From assembly GCA_900770805.1 (NCBI GenBank), contig CAAGLP010000061.1, forward strand, positions 1-19,456: a stretch of 19,456 nt of DNA. Direction: 5' to 3'. The position numbers were made by a program, and so were the translations under genes. Within the stretch, counting starts at the first letter, position 1. Each line of letters starts with the position of its first letter. This document shows positions 14,821-19,456 of the stretch, piece by piece. The stretch is from an uncultured Paraprevotella sp. (GTDB lineage: Bacteria > Bacteroidota > Bacteroidia > Bacteroidales > Bacteroidaceae). Below the pieces are notes generated by a model. That model did no database searches. It was not told the origin of the DNA and was given only the letters and a program-made list of their open reading frames with translations.

Positions 14821-15186
14821 ATGGCAGATTTAATCAAGATTGCAGAAGAAGCATTTGCTACTGGCAAGCAGCACCCCTCATTCAAGGCTGGTGACACCGT
14901 AACCGTAGCTTACAAGATCGTCGAGGGTAACAAGGAGCGTATCCAGTTGTACCGTGGTGTAGTTATCAAGATCGCTGGTCACGGCGACAAGAAGCGCTTC
15001 ACCGTTCGCAAGATGTCAGGTACTGTTGGTGTAGAGCGTATCTTCCCCATCGAGTCACCCAACATTGACAGCATCACTGTCAACAAGATTGGTAAGGTTC
15101 GTCGCGCTAAGTTGTACTACCTGCGCAACCTCACTGGTAAGAAGGCTCGTATCGCTGAAAAGCGCGTTTCTACCAAGGAGGCTTAA
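14821..15186 (+). CDS. rplS: Large-subunit ribosomal protein L19 (bL19)
   Basis: A 121-residue protein of the 50S subunit, located at the 30S-50S interface. Family motifs are clear: FKAGDTVTVAYKIVEGNKER, then IQLYRGVVIK, GVERIFPIESPNIDSI and VRRAKLYYLRNLTGKKARI. Length is normal (about 115-125). It has its own promoter and a structured leader, and it is closed by the terminator at 15211-15245, so it is monocistronic here. It is not in the rpsP-rimM-trmD-rplS operon known from Proteobacteria and Firmicutes. Confidence 0.98.
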   Translation: MADLIKIAEEAFATGKQHPSFKAGDTVTVAYKIVEGNKERIQLYRGVVIKIAGHGDKKRFTVRKMSGTVGVERIFPIESPNIDSITVNKIGKVRRAKLYYLRNLTGKKARIAEKRVSTKEA

Positions 15187-15210
15187 TCAAAGTATCCCTT
15201 ACAAGAACAC

Positions 15211-15249
15211 AAATAGGAGGAAAGCAACAAGCTTTCTTCCTATTTTTAT
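15211..15249 (+). terminator. Rho-independent terminator of rplS
   Basis: AAATAGGAGGAAAGC (15211-15225) pairs with GCTTTCTTCCTATTT (15231-15245) with one G-T wobble and loop AACAA, followed by a T-rich tract. It begins 24 bases after the rplS stop. Confidence 0.88.
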
Positions 15250-15266
15250 TTTAGGAAGGTTCTATT

Positions 15267-15284
15267 GTGTGCGCATCCGCACAC
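15267..15284. promoter_or_regulatory. Palindromic operator upstream of the sigma-54 regulator gene (site 1)
   Basis: GTGTGCG-CATC-CGCACAC is a perfect 7-bp inverted repeat with a 4-base centre, followed by TTTTAC. The same arms occur at 17978-17995 in front of the ABC permease. It lies about 75 bases upstream of the likely start of the regulator transcript. It is probably a binding site of that regulator (autoregulation). No sigma-54 promoter is seen here. Confidence 0.65.
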
Positions 15285-15344
15285 TTTTACTTACCTGAGG
15301 GTTGAATTGTCTTCATGCAGATACGGCGTCTCGTTTTTTATCAT

Positions 15345-15352
15345 TAAATTTG
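15345..15352 (+). promoter_or_regulatory. Possible -7 box for the regulator-kinase operon
   Basis: TAAATTTG fits TAnnTTTG and is followed by C. It lies 21 bases before the ATG at 15374. No -33 element at the usual distance. If real, it rules out the upstream ATG at 15302 as the start. Confidence 0.4.
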
Positions 15353-15373
15353 CCATTAAAGAATCAATATTAT

Positions 15374-16735
15374 ATGCTTCTGATGGCAAAGTTCGGCAAA
15401 ATCCTTGTAGTAGACGACAATCGCGACATACTCTTTACCCTCAACAACCAGTTGGCTTCGTACAGCGAGGCCATCAGGGTGGCGCTCACTCCTGAGAAGG
15501 CTGTGGAACTGTGTCAAAAGTTCAAACCCGATATTGTCCTGATGGATATGAACTTCTCTCGCGATGCTGTAAGTGGCGAGGAAGGCTTTGCCTTGTTGAA
15601 AAAACTACTTAGGATTGACGACAAACTTGCAATTATAATGATGACCGCCTATTCGGACACGCCCAAGGTGGTGCGTGCCATCAAGGCCGGTGCAACCGAC
15701 TTCCTGCCCAAACCATGGGAAAGTCATCAGCTCATGGCAATGGTTTCGTCGGCCATGCGCATCAGGAGGTCTCAAACCGAGCCATTGCCTCCCAAGGAGG
15801 GTAAAGCAGACCCTTCACCCGACATCATAGGAGAAAGTATGGCAATGCAGGAGTTGCTTGCCCTTGCCAGGCAGGTGGCGCATACAGATGCCAACATACT
15901 CATTCTTGGCGAGAACGGTACAGGCAAGGATGTCCTTGCGCGATACATCTATTCCCATTCCAACCGCAACACCAACCCCTTTGTCAGCATCGACCTTGGT
16001 TCCTTGCCCGATGCTCTCTTCGAAGGAGAGCTGTTCGGATATGAGAAGGGAGCATTTACTGGTGCCACCACTCAAAAGGCTGGCAGACTGGAAACGGCAA
16101 ACGATGGCACGCTTTTCCTTGACGAGATAGGAAATCTGAAGACGGAGATGCAGGCAAAACTGCTCACATGCATCGAGAAGCGCGAGTTCACAAGACTTGG
16201 TTCCAACAAATCCACTCCCATCAATGTACGCTTCATCTGTGCCACCAATATGGACATACACAAGGCCGTGGACGAAGGACTGTTTCGCCAAGACCTGCTT
16301 TACCGCATCAATACCATAGAACTGCACATCCCACCGCTTAGGGAACGCATCACCGACATACCCCTGCTGGCAAATCATTTTGCATCGCTCTATGCCAACA
16401 AGTATTCCAAGGTGATACATGGTTTTTCTGCCGAACTCCTCAAACGCATGCGCGAATACCCCTGGCCTGGCAATGTCCGCGAACTCCAGCATATGGTCGA
16501 AAGGGCTGTGATACTGGCCAAGAAGCCTACACTTGGTGTTGATGACTTCCCCTTGGATAGCAGGTACAACAAGAAAGCGGCAGACTCTGTTGAGACACTC
16601 GACCTGGACACCATAGAGAAGCACACCATCGAACGCGCCCTGAGCAAGTGCGATGGCAATGTAAGCCGTGCTGCCAGACTTCTTGGCATCACTCGTTTTG
16701 TACTTTACAGAAAGATGGAGAGACTGGGCCTATGA
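15374..16735 (+). CDS. NtrC-type sigma-54 response regulator (receiver-AAA+-Fis)
   Basis: Enhancer-binding activator of sigma-54 RNA polymerase, 453 residues from this start. The receiver domain (about 8-128) has acidic D14-D15, phosphoacceptor D58 in VLMDMNF, a T in MTAYS and the conserved lysine in LPKPW. The AAA+ domain (about 155-390) has Walker A GENGTGKD at 179-186, the sigma-54-contact loop GAFTGA at 226-231, Walker B FLDEIGN (D250-E251) and the R-finger region. A Fis-type helix-turn-helix ends the protein (GNVSRAARLLGITRFVLYRK). All activator hallmarks are intact. The frame extends up to ATG 15302, but the start MLLMAKFGKILVVDD at 15374, or MAKFG at 15383, fits the receiver edge and the -7 box. 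Its stop overlaps the kinase start (ATGA). Likely target: the palindromes at 15267, 17978 and 17999. Confidence 0.95.
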   Translation: MLLMAKFGKILVVDDNRDILFTLNNQLASYSEAIRVALTPEKAVELCQKFKPDIVLMDMNFSRDAVSGEEGFALLKKLLRIDDKLAIIMMTAYSDTPKVVRAIKAGATDFLPKPWESHQLMAMVSSAMRIRRSQTEPLPPKEGKADPSPDIIGESMAMQELLALARQVAHTDANILILGENGTGKDVLARYIYSHSNRNTNPFVSIDLGSLPDALFEGELFGYEKGAFTGATTQKAGRLETANDGTLFLDEIGNLKTEMQAKLLTCIEKREFTRLGSNKSTPINVRFICATNMDIHKAVDEGLFRQDLLYRINTIELHIPPLRERITDIPLLANHFASLYANKYSKVIHGFSAELLKRMREYPWPGNVRELQHMVERAVILAKKPTLGVDDFPLDSRYNKKAADSVETLDLDTIEKHTIERALSKCDGNVSRAARLLGITRFVLYRKMERLGL

Positions 16736-17970
16736 AACGCTTTTCTCTAAAGATTATATGGCTGACCATCCTCATGCTGCTTGCATGCCTTGCCCTTGTC
16801 GTGTGCGCGATGAAGGGGTTCTATGTAACAGCCATTGGTTGCACCATTGCACTGCTCTCCCTTACCTTATATATAATATATATGCAAAGGAAGGCGTTGA
16901 CATCGGTGTGCGAAGCCATAGAACTGATAAAAGTCAGCGACATGTCCGACAGGGTGATGCCACCCTACGGGAGTCTGGCACACGACCTGCTCCAAAGGCT
17001 CAACATTACCTTCGACACATACAAGCAGCGTCAGCAGAACGAGGCCATCCGCCAGCATTACTACGAACAGATTCTTGACGAGGTGGACACGGGTGTGGTG
17101 GTATGCAAGGATTCGGGCGAGATAACATGGCAGAACCGTGCCTCAATATCCTTGCTTGGCACCTTGCGCGACTTGCCACAGCATTGGCTTTCCAACCGCG
17201 AGGCATGCAAGGTAAGCTACACCAACCACAATATCACTTACGAAATGGTGGTCTCTTGTCGCAAGTTCACCATCGACACGCAATCCTATCGTATCGTCAG
17301 CCTCAAGGACATACACGAGGTGTTGGAAGAAACGGAGATAGAGGCGTGGCAGAAACTTGTCAGTGTGCTCACGCATGAGATAATGAACTCGCTCACACCC
17401 ATCATCGGTTTGTCTGAATCAGCAGAGGGGATGGACGAGCGTGCAGACTCTGCTCTGGCCGTGATACACCGCCGTAGCAAGGGATTGCTGGAGTTTATCA
17501 AGAATTACCGCAAACTCACACGCATCCCCCAACCACAGATGGAGTCCGTACCTGTTCTGGAATATTTCAGCGACTTGGAGCAATTCTATGGCGACAGGCT
17601 CCGTTGCAATGTATCCCCCTCCGCTCTTGAGGTCAATGCCGACCCAAGGCAACTGATGCAAGTGCTTGTCAACCTTGTCAAGAATGCATCCGAGGCAAGC
17701 GATGGCATCATTGAACTCAATGCCTACAGAACGGCAGACGGAAATATTGAGATCTCCGTGCGCGACCATGGCCAAGGCATACTCCCAGAGGTCATGGATA
17801 GTATCTTCGTACCTTTCTTCACCACCAAACCACAAGGTTCCGGCATAGGGCTGAGCCTGTGCAAGCAGATTGTCAAGCAGCATCGTGGCCGCTTGTTGGT
17901 CAAGTCTCGCCCCGGTCATGGCAGCACCTTTACTATCGTATTGCCCAAGTTCCACTCTACGGTCAGGTAA
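16732..17970 (+). CDS. Membrane histidine kinase, NtrB-like, partner of the regulator
   Basis: Sensor kinase of 412 residues. Two adjacent membrane helices (about 7-27 and 31-50) are joined by only a few residues, so there is almost no periplasmic sensor domain. A linker and a PAS-like domain follow (about 90-200, with ILDEVDTGVVVCKDSGEITW). The dimerisation helix carries H215 in LTHEIMNSLTP. The ATPase domain has the N box with N318 (NLVKNASEA), G1 DHGQGI (345-350), an F box FVPFFTTKP and G2 GSGIGLSL (369-376). The start ATG at 16732 overlaps the regulator stop in ATGA. An upstream in-frame ATG at 16648 would add residues read from within the regulator gene and is not used here. The short loop suggests sensing within the membrane or through a partner such as the downstream permease. 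Confidence 0.93.
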   Translation: MKRFSLKIIWLTILMLLACLALVVCAMKGFYVTAIGCTIALLSLTLYIIYMQRKALTSVCEAIELIKVSDMSDRVMPPYGSLAHDLLQRLNITFDTYKQRQQNEAIRQHYYEQILDEVDTGVVVCKDSGEITWQNRASISLLGTLRDLPQHWLSNREACKVSYTNHNITYEMVVSCRKFTIDTQSYRIVSLKDIHEVLEETEIEAWQKLVSVLTHEIMNSLTPIIGLSESAEGMDERADSALAVIHRRSKGLLEFIKNYRKLTRIPQPQMESVPVLEYFSDLEQFYGDRLRCNVSPSALEVNADPRQLMQVLVNLVKNASEASDGIIELNAYRTADGNIEISVRDHGQGILPEVMDSIFVPFFTTKPQGSGIGLSLCKQIVKQHRGRLLVKSRPGHGSTFTIVLPKFHSTVR

Positions 17971-17977
17971 TCCCAAA

Positions 17978-17995
17978 GTGTGCGCCTACGCACAC
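17978..17995. promoter_or_regulatory. Palindromic activator site upstream of the ABC permease (site 2)
   Basis: GTGTGCG-CCTA-CGCACAC has exactly the arms of the site at 15267-15284, with a different 4-base centre, and starts 7 bases after the kinase stop. Its centre is about 110 bases upstream of the start expected from the sigma-54 promoter at 18071-18087, a normal distance for an enhancer-binding protein. Confidence 0.75.
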
Positions 17996-17998
17996 CCT

Positions 17999-18016
17999 TT
18001 GTGCGGATTGACACAC
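17999..18016. promoter_or_regulatory. Degenerate third copy of the palindrome (site 3)
   Basis: TTGTGCG-GATT-GACACAC has the same 7-4-7 layout as sites 1 and 2, with one mismatch in the left arm and two in the right, and is again followed by TTTTG. Its centre is 21 bases from that of site 2, two DNA turns, so dimers could bind side by side on one face of the helix. Weaker evidence alone, stronger by position. Confidence 0.5.
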
Positions 18017-18070
18017 TTTTGTCCAAGCACCACCCCACCATATCTTATACTGTATCAGTACATTATGGTT

Positions 18071-18087
18071 TTGGCACGCTTTTTGCA
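18071..18087 (+). promoter_or_regulatory. Sigma-54 (-24/-12) promoter of the ABC permease
   Basis: TTGGCACG-CTTT-TTGCA matches the sigma-54 consensus YTGGCACGN4TTGCW at every fixed position, with the invariant GG and GC at the correct spacing. Transcription should begin near 18098, about 28 bases before the ATG at 18126. A Bacteroidota -7 box is absent here, so the gene should depend on RpoN and on an activator such as the one encoded just upstream. Confidence 0.88.
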
Positions 18088-18125
18088 TAGATAATAGTGC
18101 AAAGCAAAACCAAATAACAACAGAT

Positions 18126-19456
18126 ATGAAACTCTTATTTATCAATTTTCTTCAAGCTCTGCGCCACATCAGGCGCAACAAGTGGCAGACGCTCCTGGTG
18201 GTGGGCATACTCTCCTTTGCCATGGCTGCCTTCGTATTCTCGGCCGCCGGTATCTGGAAGGTGACACACGAGGCTAACGAGATTCCGGATTCAGAGGATG
18301 TGTATGCTGTGCAGGCATGCAATGGTACAGGAAGATGCCAATACTCTATCACTATCGACGAGACTGAAATTCTGCTAAAGAATATTCCTGCCGATATCAT
18401 GGTGGGCAAGATGAGTTCATGCAGACAGGAGGAGCGTCTGATGGCTACTGTAGACACCACGTACGAGCATACGATAGCTACGGTGGACCCGGGGTTCTTC
18501 AATGTGATACAGCCGGAATTTATTTACGGTCGTCCCGTGGAAAAGGAAGACGAGGTGGTGCTTACCGACAAGGCAGCCATAGCCATGTTTGGTACTGACG
18601 AGCTGGTTGGCTCGGTGGTGGAGATGTCGCTATCTAATTCCGGCACAGTACCATTGCGTGTTTGTGGCATAGTCAGGGAAGACAAACTGAGCCAGGTGGT
18701 AAAACACTCTGCCTATGTGTATCGCCAGATGGAGTCACTAATAAAGATTGGTCCTTACAGTTTTATGGTTAGTTGTACACATATCTTTATTCGCACAGAA
18801 GATACAGAGGAGATACAGACTTTGCTGAATGAAAACAACACCAACGGGGAAACGAAGGTGTGCGAGAAGGTAAATCTTGTGCCCATAGGTATGTACAAGC
18901 TGATGCATGCGGAGAGTTCCTTCTGGAAAGCAGCCATCTATCCAAGCGTGTTCTTGATATTATCAGCCCTGCTGCTTGCCTCTGCCCTATCCTCATATCT
19001 GGCATTGCTCACCCACAATGCAGAGAACCGATGGACGGAGCATCGCCTCCGCCTGAGCTTTGGAGCCGGCAGTGATACCTTGCGACGCATATATGCCGAG
19101 GTGTTGCTAATGTTCATGTGCATCGGATTGTGTACGGGTATCATCCTGGAACTTGGCTATGATTCCTTTCTCAAGTACATGCAGATGCCCGAGTGCGATG
19201 TGATGCAATGGTTTGCAGGTGTGTGGACAGCCATGCTGGCAATACTGATGATATTGTGCACAATACCTGTGTACCTGCAAAACAGGAAATACCACAGGGC
19301 CATCAGTGGTGCTCCGCAGGGCAAGCCATCCCTATTCAACTATGGCTTTGTATTGACACAGGTGACGGTCAGTGTCCTGTTGCTCTTTCTGGTGTGGAAT
19401 GCCGGCAGACAATTACACTATGTCTGTAATGATGCCCTGGGATTCAATGCAAAGAG
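18126..19456 (+). CDS. FtsX/MacB-type ABC transporter permease (partial, runs off the window)
   Basis: 443 residues are open to the right edge with no stop. After a basic N-terminus (RHIRRNKWQ) comes a first helix (about 21-44). A long periplasmic MacB-core-like domain follows (about 46-268), including YGRPVEKEDEVVLTDKAA, typical of these permeases. Three helices follow (about 271-296, 325-347, 362-385), then a further one (about 408-428) that may open a second FtsX repeat. If so, the full protein would be near 780-800 residues. There is no ATPase domain in the part seen; an ATP-binding partner is expected downstream. Such permeases drive mechanotransmission, exporting drugs or peptides or removing them from the membrane, or lipoproteins. 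Transcription is predicted from the sigma-54 promoter at 18071-18087. Substrate unknown. Confidence 0.85.
   Translation, partial: MKLLFINFLQALRHIRRNKWQTLLVVGILSFAMAAFVFSAAGIWKVTHEANEIPDSEDVYAVQACNGTGRCQYSITIDETEILLKNIPADIMVGKMSSCRQEERLMATVDTTYEHTIATVDPGFFNVIQPEFIYGRPVEKEDEVVLTDKAAIAMFGTDELVGSVVEMSLSNSGTVPLRVCGIVREDKLSQVVKHSAYVYRQMESLIKIGPYSFMVSCTHIFIRTEDTEEIQTLLNENNTNGETKVCEKVNLVPIGMYKLMHAESSFWKAAIYPSVFLILSALLLASALSSYLALLTHNAENRWTEHRLRLSFGAGSDTLRRIYAEVLLMFMCIGLCTGIILELGYDSFLKYMQMPECDVMQWFAGVWTAMLAILMILCTIPVYLQNRKYHRAISGAPQGKPSLFNYGFVLTQVTVSVLLLFLVWNAGRQLHYVCNDALGFNAK

Noticed and set aside
15302..15373. Upstream in-frame start of the response regulator at 15302
   Set aside because: It would add 24 residues before the receiver domain with no counterpart in the family and would place the -7-like box inside the gene.
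15285..15373. Sigma-54 promoter for the regulator gene
   Set aside because: I looked for GG-N10-GC with TGGCAC/TTGC context. Candidates such as the GG at 15299 have no GC at the right distance.
16648..16731. Upstream in-frame start of the histidine kinase
   Set aside because: The extra 28 residues are read from the Fis domain region of the regulator in another frame. The ATGA overlap at 16732 places MKRFSLK directly before the first membrane helix.
18053..18069. IHF-like site and short palindrome TACTG-TAT-CAGTA between the enhancer sites and the sigma-54 promoter
   Set aside because: TATCAG-N4-TTA has one mismatch to the IHF consensus and the palindrome (18048-18060) is only 5 bp per arm. 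In AT-rich DNA both are expected by chance, though the position would be suitable.
1..19456. CRISPR arrays, insertion sequences, integrases, prophage or conjugative genes
   Set aside because: I saw no regular direct repeats, transposase or recombinase motifs, or terminal inverted repeats in reading both strands.

Overview
The window reads as a chromosomal segment of a member of the Bacteroidota, most likely Bacteroidales and probably close to Prevotella or Bacteroides. The main reasons are the repeated Bacteroidota-type -7 boxes (TAnnTTTG, mostly TATCTTTG) in front of genes, A-rich leaders without Shine-Dalgarno sequences, the long Bacteroidota forms of RodA and the LptF/LptG permease, a PorT-like protein and a BspA-type leucine-rich-repeat enzyme. 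The genus is an inference. Nearly all of the window is coding, with no gap above 300 bases. I saw no insertion sequence, integrase, CRISPR array or prophage gene.

Layout. At 3-185 is the C-terminal tail of an unidentified plus-strand gene. It meets a minus-strand operon head-on at a strong two-way terminator. That operon runs from 6552 down to 226: a stand-alone IMP cyclohydrolase (the N-terminal half of PurH), then mreB, mreC, mreD, PBP2 (mrdA) and rodA, the rod-shape elongasome. Divergent from it at 6699-8774 is a secreted GH20 beta-hexosaminidase with a leucine-rich-repeat front end. A tRNA-Met(CAU) gene lies on the minus strand at 8957-9030. Next is a plus-strand operon: LptF/LptG-type permease, ribBA, and a class I aspartate-type aminotransferase (9202-13535). 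A 54-residue two-cluster ferredoxin lies on the minus strand (13581-13745), followed on the plus strand by a PorT-like outer-membrane protein and rplS (L19), which has a structured leader.

The most interesting part is 15267-19456. An NtrC-type sigma-54 response regulator and a histidine kinase, joined by an ATGA overlap, are followed by an FtsX/MacB-type ABC permease that runs off the window. A textbook sigma-54 -24/-12 promoter lies 39 bases before the permease start. About 90 and 110 bases upstream of its expected transcription start are two tandem copies of a palindrome, GTGTGCG-N4-CGCACAC, one perfect and one degenerate. A perfect copy also lies upstream of the response regulator gene. 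I infer a self-contained circuit in which the kinase, with two membrane helices and almost no periplasmic loop, activates a regulator that binds these palindromes and switches on the transporter, and that may also control its own gene. This resembles in logic the BceRS-BceAB peptide-stress modules of Firmicutes but uses sigma-54 instead of an OmpR-type regulator.
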